NCBI GenBank assembly: GCA_024516035.1
Contig: CM044966.1
Coordinates: forward strand, 2,561,287-2,625,286
Direction: 5' to 3'
Source of the DNA: Bactericera cockerelli
Taxonomy: Eukaryota; Arthropoda; Insecta; Hemiptera; Triozidae
DNA: 64,000 nucleotides
A program made the position numbers and the translations under genes. Positions 9,975 through 20,379 of the stretch are shown here, piece after piece; position 1 is the stretch's first letter, and every line of letters begins with the position of its first letter. The notes below the pieces were generated by a model. That model was not told where the DNA came from. It searched no databases and saw only the letters and a list, made by a program, of their open reading frames with translations.

Positions 9975-10250
9975 CTCTCTCTTTCTTTTTCTCTTTCTCT
10001 CTCCTTCTCTCTCTCTCGTTTTTTTTCTCTCTCTCTCTTTTTTTCTCTCTCTCTCTCTTTTTTTTTTCTCTCTCTCTCTTTTTTTTTCTCTCTCTCTCTC
10101 TTTTTTTTTCTCTCCCCTCTCTCTCTTTTTTTTTCTCTCTCTCTCTCTTTTTTTCTCTCTCTCTCTTTTTTTTTCTCTCTCTCTCTCTTTATTTTTGACT
10201 TTCTCTCTCGTTTCACTCTCTTTACTTTTCTCCCTCTGTCTCTCTTGAAT
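9975..10250. repeat. CT/T microsatellite
   Basis: Alternating (CT)n and T8-9 blocks of about 20-25 bp, giving a higher-order periodicity. The Leu/Ser/Phe frames are artefacts. Confidence 0.9.
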
Positions 10251-10399
10251 AATGGGTTAGTTGTTAGCTAGAACTATAAGGGGAATTATATGATGACGTA
10301 AAAAACTAATAAAACAATTTATAAAATTATCAATTTGTCTCTCTCTCTCTCTTACATCTTATCTGTTCCGACCTAGCTCCAGCTCCAGTTGCTCCAGGT

Positions 10400-10445
10400 C
10401 ACGGTGGCGGACTTGTAACCTGGAGGTCGGTGGTTCGAGTCGAAA
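10400..10445 (+). mobile_element. SINE-C head scrap
   Basis: GGCGGACTTGTAACCTGGAG and GGTCGGTGGTTCGAGTC match the anticodon-to-box-B part of SINE-C. Both sides are replaced by other sequence. Confidence 0.6.
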
Positions 10446-10484
10446 GTATGACAAATTATGATTATTATTGCTATGGCAAGATTG

Positions 10485-10722
10485 AGAAAAAGAGAGTGAG
10501 AGAGATATTGATAAAGAGGGAGAGGGAGAGAGAAAGGAAGAGAGAAAGAGAGAGATATTGAGAAAGGAGAGAGAGACAAAGAGATAGAGAGAGAGATATA
10601 TAAAGGGAGAGATAGGGAGAGAGAGGAGGAAGAGAGAGAGAGAGAGAAGGAAGGATAGACAGAGAGGGAGTAAGAGAGAGAAAGAGAGGTAAAGAGAGAG
10701 ATAAAGGGAGAGAGGGAGAAAT

Positions 10723-10754
<32 letters not shown>

Positions 10755-10812
10755 TAGACAGAGAGGACGTGAGAGAGAAAAAGAGAGAGACAGAAAGAAA
10801 GGAGGGGGGAGT
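10485..10812. repeat. GA microsatellite
   Basis: Imperfect (GA)n with GGGA and ATA interruptions over 330 bp. The minus-strand 160-codon Leu/Ser frame is compositional. Confidence 0.9.
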
Positions 10813-10924
10813 AATTCTAGGAAATAATCAGAAAGAATCACCTGATAATTCTAAGCAGAGAGAATCGTAATAACAGCAAGTTCTAGTCTTCTCCAGAGCA
10901 GCGGTTCTCAAACAGGTAACCACT

Positions 10925-11956
10925 AAGAAGCATAGAGTTGCCGCGATTAGTTCAAATCTCGATAATCGATTATCGATTAATCGGACTCGTTGGTAATCGA
11001 TTAATCGACACTCAAATAATCGATTAATCGATTATTTGACGATTATCTGAAATTAACCAAAAATTGACTTTGACTAATTTTTACTTTTTTTTTTGTCGCG
11101 ACGACATATTATTTTTATTTCATATTATCATTTCTCATATCTTTTCCTTTAATTAGATACTAATTGAGCCAATTTTGACCTCTACTGGATCTATAGTGCG
11201 CACTCTGAAAAAAAAAAAAAAAAAAAAAAAAAAATACCAATTTTTTCACCTAACTAGATTTTATTAATATTTTTTTTTCTTTTTATATAGATTGTCACGA
11301 CGGCATATATTTTATCAATTTAAAAAACAAGTTGTCATAGTTTGACATGTTGAATGTCACAGGTTGAATAATAAAAAAAAACGACACCTGGCAATGGGTG
11401 ATTTGTTTTCTGTTATGTTTAGAGAAAGAAACACATATACCCTATAAACCATGTATCATTCTCATTGCTATAATGATAAAATTGCTTTCTCTTCTTTTTT
11501 AAGTATTGAACAGAAAAACGTCTGTTGGGTCAGCTAGTATCATAATAATATATTGAATTGAATTGAATTGAAATATATATTTGGTGTTGATCAACACTTG
11601 GGTTGCTAACACAGGTCAAAAACACAAAATATAAAACAAAAGTAAGAAAACAAACAAAACAAATTATAAAACAAACGAAAAAGTATTAACAAAAGGAGAA
11701 AAAAAAAAAGGAGAAAATTAAAAAAAATCCCCCAATTTTTACTTTTTTTTCCCCCAATCCCAAGATGCTTGCTAGATCTAGATAACTATAAGTACTATAT
11801 TAACTAGATAGTAGATAGTCCAAAATAATCGATTAATCGACATGAAAATAATCGATTAATCGATTATCTGACTAGTCACTAATCGTTAATCGATTATCAA
11901 AAAATCGATTATTAATAATCGATTAGTTCGATTAATCGCGGCAACTCTAAGAAGCA
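10925..11956. mobile_element. hAT-type non-autonomous transposon, about 1.0 kb, with 8-bp target duplication
   Basis: Ends AGAGTTGCCGCGATTA (left) and TAATCGCGGCAACTCT (right) are inverted. The element occupies about 10933-11948 and is flanked by identical AAGAAGCA at 10925-10932 and 11949-11956, the 8-bp duplication typical of hAT. Both subterminal regions are packed with palindromic AATCGATTAATCGATTA motifs. The interior holds a 24-A run (11211-11234) and a segment ending AAACGTCTGTTGGGTCAGCT near 11535, which looks like the end of a second, older insertion. No transposase frame. Confidence 0.88.
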
Positions 11957-12444
11957 GGATAAGATAAAAAAAAAGTATACCCAATACCTATAATATAGAT
12001 TTGAAATTCACAAATTCAATGATGGTTTAACATTCAATATTAATGTTTTTCTTCCATGAAAGCACTTTAACTTGTGTTCGCGCCGGGTTTTTTTTTGCTT
12101 CGAAGTATTTTTAATAAATATTTTACGTGCTCTCTCTGTAAAGAGAGATTTAAGTCTTTCTCACTATAACTTTAACTATAGTATGTTAAAATTAATTGAT
12201 TTAAAATTTCCGCACAAGATGAAATGTTTGCAGGATCACTCTCTTCTGGATACTTTTTTATTTTAATAATAATAATAAATCATTTATTTTATTTTTCATA
12301 TTTTTTTTGTGTCATTTCTATATGGCTTCTAGAAGAGTGTGTTGTTTCTACAGAGTGTCGCATATCCAATAGCTTCAAATTTCAAAAATTCCGTGATGTA
12401 ACTCCTTCACTTGTCATGACAATGTAATTTTATTATTATTATGC
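11957..12444. other. Unassigned A/T-rich spacer
   Basis: No repeat family or gene recognised. Short frames here show no domain and no coding composition. Confidence 0.4.
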
Positions 12445-13260
12445 TCAATCTTTAGGAACAGCTTGGCAATTTCCATGAGCCCATGAAACAATGTTTGCCC
12501 AGAATTTGACCACAAAAGATTTACCAATGCGGTGAAACACAAGAAATACAGGGTGGTTCAAAAGCACAAAGAGAAACAACCTGTCTGTTTTGAGTATGAG
12601 TAATGCGCATGTGCAGAAGTTAAGGAACGTCATTACGTCCAGCGCATGTGCGGCCAAGCAACTAAGGAGTTGCGGACCTGCAGCTTCCCCCGACAAAAAC
12701 GAAAAAGAGAGATTTTTCAATTTTTAGGTTGGGTTCTACGAAAAACACCAAACCTAAAAAAACACGAAAAACGTTAGTTCCAAAGGATTCGTCAAGATAG
12801 CGCCAGTAGCGTTTTGCTCTAAACTCTACTGGCGCTATCTTGACGAATCCTTTGGAACTAACGTTCTTCGTTTTTTTCAGGTGTTTTTTAGGTTAGGTGT
12901 TTTTCGTAGAACCCGATCTTAATATTTTTCAAATTGGAAGAGCGGATAGCGTGTGTGATAGGAGAGAACAGAGCGAAAGCATAACTAATGCAAAGAATCA
13001 GTTCGGCTGTTCAGAATGTTCAGGTCGGAAATGCGGTGAGTGTTGGTATTAGGAACAATGAAGAGGACAGCAGGTAAATATGCGGGAAGTCTTTTATGTA
13101 TGAGTTAACGAATTTGTATTATAAGTAATAATAAATAAATATTTTTTTATAATTATAATGACTGTCATTTTAACAAGCTCAAACACTTTACATGCTGAAA
13201 GAGCGGCTTTGTAAATCCCATTTCAGCCCACAGTTTATGTGGCAGCAGCCCCAAAAAATA
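12445..13260 (+). mobile_element. Repeat-P copy, split by a fold-back element
   Basis: Blocks CTAAGGAGTTGCGGACCTGC (about 12660) and GCGGCTTTGTAAATCCC with TTTATGTGGCAGCAGCCCC (about 13200-13245) correspond in order to blocks at 60915 and 61370-61425. The 5' part contains ACAGGGTGGTTCAAAA, a common transposon-border motif. Nature unknown. Confidence 0.5.
12731..12914. mobile_element. Fold-back element, about 80-bp arms
   Basis: GGGTTCTACGAAAAACACC at 12731 is mirrored by GTTTTTCGTAGAACCC ending at 12914. The inner arms (ACGTTAGTTCCAAAGGATTC, GTCAAGATAGCGCCAGTAG) pair perfectly around a 16-nt loop at 12810-12825. The near-identity of the arms implies recent activity or arm conversion. Confidence 0.85.
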
Positions 13261-13264
13261 ACTT

Positions 13265-13370
13265 GACTTCGAGGTGAAGACTTCGTGATGCTGGCATTCC
13301 GGCCCAACCCAGGCTGGGTGAGCTTAAGTTAGGTTTGTATGAGTATCCTGCGATTTGTAAGGGCTTATAA
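13265..13370 (+). mobile_element. SINE-E fragment
   Basis: GAGGTGAAGACTTCGTGATG, CTGGCATTCCGGCCCAACCC, AGGCTGGGTGAGC and TATCCTGCGA match the linker and domain 1 of SINE-E. The 5S head and the poly(A) end are lost. Confidence 0.65.
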
Positions 13371-13439
13371 AGAACTCAACATTCGTCATTCGTGATCAAG
13401 TAACATTTCAGCTCCATTCGACTTGTGGTTCTCGAGTTA

Positions 13440-13930
13440 TTATTATCTGACCTGGTTGCAGGGTTTTCAGTGAAACCTTTACAGTTAACACTGCGACCTA
13501 AATCAACATCGAATCAAATCAAATCAACACAGGTTTTTTTTTAACTTTGAGAAAGGGTACCATTAAATCATTATAAAATCTGTAACATATTATACCTAAT
13601 TGTAATAAATAAATGGAAAATTAAAATTAAAAAAAAAAAAAAAAATAGATCTATTGTGACTAGTTCATTCTATTTGGTTTTAACATCCTGATTGAGAATA
13701 TTAGATACATAGTCAGGACGGGGTTCATAGCCTCCAATCGTACCAGCTACCCACATTAACCTCACCCAGCCTGAGTAGGGCCACATTAACCTCACCCAAT
13801 GCCAGCCTCACATATTTGGATGTAATAGAATTTTATTCAAAAAGTCTGCCCCAACCGTGTGTTGAACTCGGGATCTCTGGACTACGGGCAGTAGTCTCAA
13901 CTGTCACGCCACGGAGGCTGGCGGTTCTTA
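13440..13930 (-). mobile_element. SINE-A with tail A3, rearranged
   Basis: The A3 tail (CTGGTTGCAGGGTTTTCAGT) is at 13440-13520. About 120 bp of A-rich sequence follows, then GATCTATTGTGACTAG, domain 1 and the head (box B GAGTTCAACACACGG). The ACATTAACCTCACCCA block of domain 1 is duplicated in tandem at 13755-13800. Compare 47945-48270. Confidence 0.7.
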
Positions 13931-14053
13931 AGTTAAAGCGTTTTAAACATACATACACGCAAACAAACCATTTTATAATCAAGATCGCCGGGAGGCGAGC
14001 GCTCGTCAAGTAGCGCCAGCCAACCGGCCTATATTAACACGAAACAGAGTTTA

Positions 14054-14337
14054 TATTATGTATTCTTTTTTTTTAAGTGGGGTTTAACGTCGCTTTCAAC
14101 TGCCATGGTCATATCACGACGGGGGTTTTACCCTCCATTCGCAGGAAACTCACAAACCTGCTACTCACATTGACCTCACCCAGCCTGAGTGGGGCCGGGA
14201 AAAGCCAGCGTCACGAGAATTAGAATTTGAATGGTCACCCATCCAAGTCTTAACCTCGCTGGATGTCGCTTAACTTTGGTGTTCTGAAGGGAACCGGTGT
14301 ATTCAACATGCCATCGACGCTGCCTATTATGTATTCT
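14054..14337 (-). mobile_element. SINE-E, full length, with 13-bp target duplication
   Basis: Element 14067-14324: poly(T), AAGTGGGGTTTAACGTCGC, domain 1, and the 5S-derived head with GGTCACCCATCCAAG and GTCGCTTAACTTTGGTG (minus strand). TATTATGTATTCT flanks it at 14054-14066 and 14325-14337. The copy is fairly young, since ends and duplication are intact. Confidence 0.92.
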
Positions 14338-14539
14338 GTTTTATTGTTTTCGCCCACTTCCCGCTAACTTTTATCAATTTTTATTTAAGGTACAGCGGAA
14401 ATACACTACCTTGACTTTTCAACTACCCTGTTGTCATTTCCATATTCAACGAAGATGAATAATTAATTACGGGCTTCAAATTCCGCGGAATTTTGCCTTC
14501 ACCTTATACTTGGCCTGTGTTTCCGGTCAGTTGAAAATT

Positions 14540-14875
14540 CTTGAGAAAATTATCTCTCTCTCTCTCTACGTACCTATATTTTTTCTCTCTCTCACTCCTC
14601 ATAAGTTTTTCATATTAGCTTAGGAGATGTTATACTTGTAAATTTAAAATTGTTATAAATAAAATTAAATTAAAAAATCAAATCAAATCAATCAAAAACC
14701 TCTCTCTCTCTCTTTCTTTCTCTCTCTGTTTCCCACAATTATCTCTCTCTCCCTCACTCGTCCCCCAAAAAGTTAGCATTAGCTTTGGGCTTAGGGGATG
14801 TAATGTTTGTAATAATAAAAAAAATAAAATATAAATAAATGAATTTTTTCAAAATCAAAATCAAATCAATTTCTA

Positions 14876-14927
<52 letters not shown>

Positions 14928-14935
14928 TCTCCACC
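14540..14935. repeat. CT tracts inside a tandemly duplicated 180-200-bp block
   Basis: Two blocks each contain CT runs, a TTAGCTTAGG/CTTAGGGGATGT motif, an A/T-rich stretch and a CAAATCAAATCAA end (about 14545-14700 and 14740-14875), followed by a long (CT)n at 14875-14924. Confidence 0.6.
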
Positions 14936-15039
14936 ACCCATCATAAAAATATAATATATAGGTATCTCTCCAAATATCTCTCTCTCTCTTTCGTACACAC
15001 ACTTTATTGTTGCTCTCTTTTACCATCCTTCTCAATCTT

Positions 15040-15225
15040 TCAACCTCATATTGACCCAGCACCTAAATGGAAAGTATTGTGTCACTTCTCGCCCATCAGA
15101 GGGGAGGCATACTACGGGATGGGCAGGTTACAACACAGACCACAAGCGTCCACAGTAGCTCCTGTTTATAGGCCACGAAAATAATAAAAATGGCTGTGAA
15201 ACAAACATCTTTAAAAAAATAGTGA
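15040..15225 (+). mobile_element. SINE-J body, headless
   Basis: Starts at TATTGACCCAGCACC and runs through TTGTGTCACTTCTCGCCC, CTACGGGATGGGCAGG and ACAGTAGCTCCTG to the A-rich end. The tRNA head and first body segment are missing. Confidence 0.8.
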
Positions 15226-15234
15226 TGATGACCT

Positions 15235-15650
15235 TACTCTAGTTATATCTAATCTTAAAAAGATAATTAATATTTAGAAATATGTATTAAAAAAATCAAA
15301 TAATAAAAAGATAAATACTTATATTCCGTTGTGCACTTGTGCTAAACTTTCTCTCTTACAGCCAATAATTATGTGGGTTAAGAGAGAGCGAAAAATCCCC
15401 AACTCGCTGAATTTTTAAGACTTTTCTCAAGTCTTATCTAATCTTGAAAAAAAATTAATCTTCAAAAATATTAAAAAAAAAAACATTTTTTTTTGAGATA
15501 AAGATATTGTGCTGCGCAAAACTTTGTCTAGGTATAGTTTTTAAATTGAATACCAAAAAATTCCATAATCGCTTCATTTTCCTGACCATACTCAAGTCAT
15601 TATCTAATCTTGAAAAAAAATTCATCTTTAGAAATATAAAAAATAAAATA
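15235..15650. repeat. Diverged tandem repeat, three units of 165-190 bp
   Basis: TATCTAATCTTGAAAAAAAA and its variants recur near 15246, 15435 and 15601, each followed by TTCATCTT/TTAATCTT and AAATAT. Units differ in length and in the sequence between. Confidence 0.55.
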
Positions 15651-15726
15651 ATTCTAAAGCCTTGATTAGGAGGGTACCAGGGTTCATTGGAACTTTGATA
15701 TCCCGAGGTCTGATAAATCAATAGGT

Positions 15727-16828
15727 AGGGAGAAGTGGGGTAAGTTGGACTTGTGTGTATAGTTGTCTAACTAGGGTGAAGTGGGGTAAGTTGGACTTGT
15801 GTGTATAGTTGGCTCACTAGGGTGAAGTGGGGTAAGTTGGACTTGTGTGTATAGTTGGCTCACTAGGGAGAAGTGGGGTAAGTTGGACTTGTGTGTATAG
15901 TTGGCTCACTAGAGTGTGGGGTAAGTTGGACTTGTGTGTATAGTTGTCTCACTAGGCTGAAGTGGGGTAAGTTGGACTTGTGTGTATAGTTGGCTCACTA
16001 GGGTGAAGTGGGGTAAGTTGGACTTGTGTGTATAGTTGTCTCACTAGGCTGAAGTGGGGTAAGTTGGACTTGTGTGTATAGTTGGCTCACTAGGGTGAAG
16101 TGGGGTAAGTTGGACTTGTGTGTATAGTTGTCTCACTAGGGTGAAGTGGGGTAAGTTGGACTTGTGTGTATAGTTGTCTCACTAGGGTGAAGTGAGGTAA
16201 GTTGGACTTGTGTGTATAGTTGTCTCACTAGGGTGAAGTGGGGTAAGTTGGACTTGTGTGTATAGTTGTCTCACTAGGGAGAAGTGAGCTAAGTTTTATT
16301 TATTTATTTATTTATTTAGAAACACTTTATTAGTAGAACATACAGACAAATTCAGACAAATAATGGGAAAAAGTAAATATAAAAATGACAATAATAATAA
16401 TATAACACAAGAAAAAAATAAATAAAATATATACATATGTCCCAACTAAAGGGCGGGGTTATTGCCTATGGCAATCTCTTCCACCCAACCCTTATAGTTG
16501 TCTCACTAGGGAGATGTGGGGTAAGTTGGACTTGTGTGTATAGTTGTCTCACTAGGGTGTAGGGTAAGTTGGACTTGTGTGTATAGTTGTCTCACTAGGG
16601 TGAAGTGGGGTAAGTTGGACTTGTGTGTATAGTTGTCTCACTAGGGTGAAGTGAGGTAAGTTGGACTTGTGTGTATAGTTGTCTCACTAGGGTGAAGTGG
16701 GGTAAGTTGGACTTGTGTGTATAGTTGTCTCACTAGGGAGAAGTGGGGTAAGTTGGACTTGTGTGTATAGTTGTCTCACTAAAGAGAAGTGGGGTAAGTT
16801 GGACTTGTGTGTAAAGTTGGCTCACTAG
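15727..16828 (+). repeat. 46-bp minisatellite, interrupted once
   Basis: Unit: GTGAAGTGGGGTAAGTTGGA, CTTGTGTGTATAGTTGTCTC, ACTAGG. About 12 copies precede and 7 follow a SINE-D at 16300-16496. GTCTCAC and GGCTCAC variants alternate along part of the array, which suggests higher-order duplication. A few units have short deletions. Confidence 0.92.
16300..16496 (-). mobile_element. SINE-D inserted in the minisatellite
   Basis: Starts with (TTTA)n, then CACTTTATTAGTAGAACATA, AAAGGGCGGGGTTATTGCC and CTTCCACCCAACCC. The array unit resumes at TAGTTGTCTCAC, so part of one unit is missing at the junction and no target duplication is seen. Confidence 0.85.
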
Positions 16829-16930
16829 GGTAAATAGATTCACTCTTGAGCGAATTCAACAGGTATAGTAATTCGTTTTAATCTGAAGAGAAAGTATCAT
16901 AAAAATTCATCATAAAAAAGTAAAAAAATA

Positions 16931-17075
16931 TCGTATTTGTGTTAATCACTTCCGTGATGTCACATCTACTCAAACTCAATCTGTTAAATCTTTATTTAAC
17001 TTGGAACTCGAACCACCGACCTCCCAGGTCACAAGTCCTGCGCCTTATCGATCAAGTTACTGAGGTTGGTAAAAA
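16931..17075 (-). mobile_element. SINE-C, near full length
   Basis: Minus strand: tRNA head (AGTAACTTGATCGATAAGGC, box B GGTTCGAGTTCC) and tail with GTGATTAACACAAATACGAT. Box B and the anticodon arm have small changes. Confidence 0.8.
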
Positions 17076-17155
17076 AAAAAAAATCATCATGGCAATCCTC
17101 CTCAAAAATCCACATATCTGCCTGAAGTAATGCCTAACGGCGGTCCCAGGGCAAC

Positions 17156-17195
17156 TTTGCATGTAACACCGCCTAACGGCGGTGTTACATGCAAA
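17156..17195. other. Perfect 18-bp-stem palindrome
   Basis: TTTGCATGTAACACCGCC, a TAAC loop, then the exact complement. A CCTAACGGCGGT motif is repeated just upstream (17133), so the hairpin may be the core of a small MITE. Confidence 0.75.
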
Positions 17196-17407
17196 TTTTC
17201 TCTTCTATAAAAAAATAAAAAAACAAACATATTTTTTTCAAAAACAAAAAAATCTGAAGCATTGATTTGACTAGCAAAGGTCAATGGAACCCCTTTATCG
17301 CAACCTTACCCAACCCAGTGTCTGACCGACAGATGACTCATGGTGTTCTAATTGCTACTCTGTGCTTTGTGCTTCCAAGAAGCTTACTGATACATATACA
17401 AGTATAT

Positions 17408-17640
17408 ATATTTTTTTTAAAGATGAGTATTTCACAGCCTTATTTATTTCATAGCCATGAAACAGGAGCTACTGTAGACGCTTGTGGTCTGTGTTGCAGC
17501 CTGCCCATCCCGTAGTGTGCCTCCCCTCTGATGGGCGAGAAGTGACACAATACTTCCCATTTAGGTGCTGGATCAACACGAGCGCACCGGAAGGTATCCC
17601 TTAGAATTAAACTGTAACCGTATTGAATACAAAATTCAAA
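17408..17640 (-). mobile_element. SINE-J body
   Basis: Minus-strand body from the A-rich end (TTTAAAGATGAGTATTTCAC) through AGAAGTGACACAATACTTCC to GCGCACCGGAAGGTATCCC and GTAACC. The head is missing. Confidence 0.85.
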
Positions 17641-17793
17641 CTCCTGAACACCATGAAGAGTCCACGAGGGAGATTTTAAAAATATACTAAGAATTTTTTT
17701 AATGGGGGAATTTATTCCAAATTTAAATGCGAGTTCCCCAAGGCGAAATATTTATGCCCCAGACGCGTGACACATTACTTCTTCATGGTCCTC

Positions 17794-18176
17794 ATCTTGA
17801 GAGAATCCAGCCTCCGTGGCGTAACGGTTGTGACTACTGCCCGTAGTTCAGAGATCCTGAGTTCGATTCCCGGTCGGAGCAAATTTTTCGCACAGAAAAT
17901 TCTGTTCCCTCCGAACCTTTGAGGCTGGCGATGCCGGCCCTACCCTAGACTGGGTGAGGTTAATGTGGGTAGCTGGTACGATCCCCAGGGAATAGGGATA
18001 AAACCTCCGTCCTGTCTACCTCAAGTCAGGACGTTCAAACCAAATAGAATCAATGGACATGAAAGGAACCTAGACATTGGATCTGGTCGTCCATATAATC
18101 CTCTCACCACCGTGATTCAGGTATCAATACCTAACTCACGGACACGGAATTAATTTTATTATTATCTTGAGAGAAT
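17794..18176 (+). mobile_element. SINE-A (tail A2), full length, with 13-bp target duplication
   Basis: Element about 17807-18163: tRNA head (CCTCCGTGGCGTAACGG, box B GAGTTCGATTCCCGG), domain 1, then the A2 tail ending CACGGACACGGAATTAATTT and ATT repeats. ATCTTGAGAGAAT flanks it at 17794-17806 and 18164-18176. It is the best reference for the A2 subfamily. Confidence 0.92.
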
Positions 18177-18179
18177 AAA

Positions 18180-18240
18180 ATCACCTTATTTATACTGCCC
18201 GAAACAGGACTAATGAGTTAGCCCAAGCAGAAATTATTAA
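18180..18240 (-). mobile_element. SINE-G tail fragment
   Basis: CACCTTATTTATACTGCCCG through GTTAGCCCAAG matches the SINE-G tail on the minus strand. Confidence 0.65.
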
Positions 18241-18242
18241 TC

Positions 18243-18525
18243 ATCATAGTGTGGCGTCATCGTGAACGTTGGTAGCTAGACAGTGCAGTGGTGGAATGAC
18301 AGTTGGACAATTTCTACCACTGTTTTTACAGGGAGGCTAATAATTGACAAGTGCCCCCAGAACCAAGCCAATGCTGGTCTACACCCTGTTTATAGTCCCC
18401 CAGCCAGACTGCTGGTCTACTCTCTGTTTATAGTCCCCCGGCCAGACTGCTTGTCTCCTCCCTGATTATAGTCCCCCAGCCAGACTGCTGGTTTACTTCT
18501 TGTTTATAGTCCTCCAGCCAGACCC
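18243..18525 (+). repeat. Repeat-I with about four VNTR units
   Basis: The unique end (GTGGCGTCATCGTGAACG to GCCAATGCTGGTCTAC) is followed by 38-bp units (CTGTTTATAGTCCCCCAGCC, AGACTGCTGGTCTACTC). Units are more diverged than at 30926. Confidence 0.8.
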
Positions 18526-18724
18526 TGAACAGAAATTATAAAACATTATTAAATTTAAATAGTATAAAAAAGTCAAAATTGTAGGATTTTTTAAAAATAA
18601 TAATATTTTTTGTCTTCGATTTTTCTTGTTTGCTCCTCACAAATCAGGGAAGTAAAGACGAAATAATTGCGGATGAATTTTAAACTATTGGTTCAGTTGC
18701 CCGGCCTTCACCTTGTGAGAGAAA

Positions 18725-19570
18725 AAAACACTTCGTGTTGTGAATTCTTCTTGAGTGGTATGATAAAATCATATTAGGGACGGTACGCCCAATATGGGAC
18801 CCGGAAAATAATTAGAAAAAATCCGGATTAATGATATAATATTTGCTCTGATGGAAGTGATGGACGAACTTCTCACTTTGCCAAAAAAACACTTCGTGTT
18901 GTGAATTCTTCTTGAGTGGTATGATAAAATCATAATAGGGACGCTACGCTCAATATGGGACCCGGAAAGTAATTACAGAAATTCCGGATTAATGATATAA
19001 TATTTGCTCTGGTGGACGAACTTCTCACCTTGTCTTGAAAAAAATCCATGTTGTGATTATTACTGATTAAAATAGAGAGGTCAGTTGATGACATAGATAT
19101 TCGGAACTATTACCTGCTAATGAGAGCAAATAAGCTCGAAACAGCTGTCCAGGTATGTTCTGATATTCATGTACATCTAGTAAAACTTCTCACTTTTCTG
19201 TTTATACTGATACTGATTGTTTTCGAATGATAAAATTATAATAGAGACGTCTAATATGTGACCCGGAAAAATATTGGAAAAAATCCAGATTAATGTTAAA
19301 TATCGGTTCTAATGGACGAAATACACCTTGCCTCGAAAAAAACTTCGTATTGTGAATTCTTTTCGAATGTTATGATAAAATTATAAAAGGAACGCTGCGC
19401 CTAATATGGGACCCGCAAAAAGTGGATATTTTTCGGAATCGGTAATAAAGAAATATTGGTTCAAGTGGCCGAACATCACTTTTCTCGAAAAAAGTTCGTT
19501 TTTCAAATTCTTCTCGAATGGTATGATAAAATCATATTAGAGACACTGGTCCCAAAATGAAACCTGCAAA
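18725..19570 (+). repeat. Diverged 150-bp tandem repeat, five units, with an insertion
   Basis: Units begin near 18729, 18889, 19217, 19341 and 19491. They share CTTCGTGTTGTGAATTCTTC, GGTATGATAAAATCAT, ATATGGGACCCGGAAAA, ATCCGGATTAATG and GGACGAACTTCTCAC. The third unit is separated from the second by Repeat-M (19057-19215). Confidence 0.75.
19057..19215 (+). mobile_element. Repeat-M copy
   Basis: GAGAGGTCAGTTGATG, ATAAGCTCGAAACAGCTGTC and ACTTCTCACTTTTCTGTTTA recur twice at 60030-60355. The AGCTCGAAACAGCTG motif recurs widely in arthropod genomes; class unknown. Confidence 0.6.
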
Positions 19571-19606
19571 AATATGGATATTTCCTTCAGCTTCATGATT
19601 CAGCCC

Positions 19607-19897
19607 TTATCACGTTCGTTACCAAGCCAATTTTTTCAAGTTTTACGTAGGGACCAGGCTGTAAAGTCGCTGTTGCATCCTGGGTACCAAAATGATTTTT
19701 TTTTTGCATATTTGGCATCGCATTTGTACAAGAATCGATCCTATATCTGTTCTAATACTAACAACCTACCTCAAAAAGGCCATATATGGATGTCCGGTCC
19801 CTCGTTAAAATTTTGATAACGGCCACATGTGTGTTTCGGTCCCAAAGAAAAACACAAAAACATCCACATATGGCCGTTCGGTAACGAACGTGTTATA
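19607..19897. mobile_element. MITE with CACGTTCGTTACC ends
   Basis: TTATCACGTTCGTTACC on the left pairs with GGTAACGAACGTGTTATAA on the right. Inner blocks GGCCATATATGGATGTCCGG and CATCCACATATGGCC are also inverted relative to each other. About 290 bp, non-coding. Confidence 0.75.
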
Positions 19898-19899
19898 AG

Positions 19900-20345
19900 A
19901 GTTATAAGAGAACTTTTAGTAACGTATGTCCAATGTTTGGTCTTCTCGCCCTACCCAGATGGTAATGATCTATGCCAAATCGGCGGTCATTATACCGAGC
20001 CAGTTCTGTTGGACTAATGAACCTAGTGTAAACGTACCCTATCCATTTTGAGGCTAGAGTGGGGGCGAAGGACGATTTACATTTGTTATTTTCTGAAACC
20101 TCTTTAAAAAAAACACTAGGGCTGGTGTGAAGAGACGTTTTCGGTATCCCTCTAGGGTTCACTGTAGGGTGGTCCCGTGCTTGCCATAGGGAAAACTTCG
20201 ACCTTGACAATTATTTATTTTAGAAACATCTGAATGCGCACGCGCATTGGCGCTTCAAAAAAACGTCTTTTTGCATATTAAAATCAGCTCAAGGGACAAA
20301 TGACCCAGGCATCCCTACAGTGAAGACTCTGCATACTTCCCTAAA
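19900..20345. other. Unassigned spacer
   Basis: Nothing recognised. A 102-codon minus-strand frame here has no recognisable domain and no support. Confidence 0.3.
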
Positions 20346-20379
20346 TTTTTATTTAAAATAGACAAGATTTTCAAAAAAA

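Noticed and set aside
12445..12720. 91-codon minus-strand frame in Repeat-P
   Set aside because: Considered as a transposase or RT remnant, but no recognisable motif; the frame also spans a transposon-border motif.
19902..20210. 102-codon minus-strand frame
   Set aside because: No domain, no repeat of the frame elsewhere, no start or splice support.
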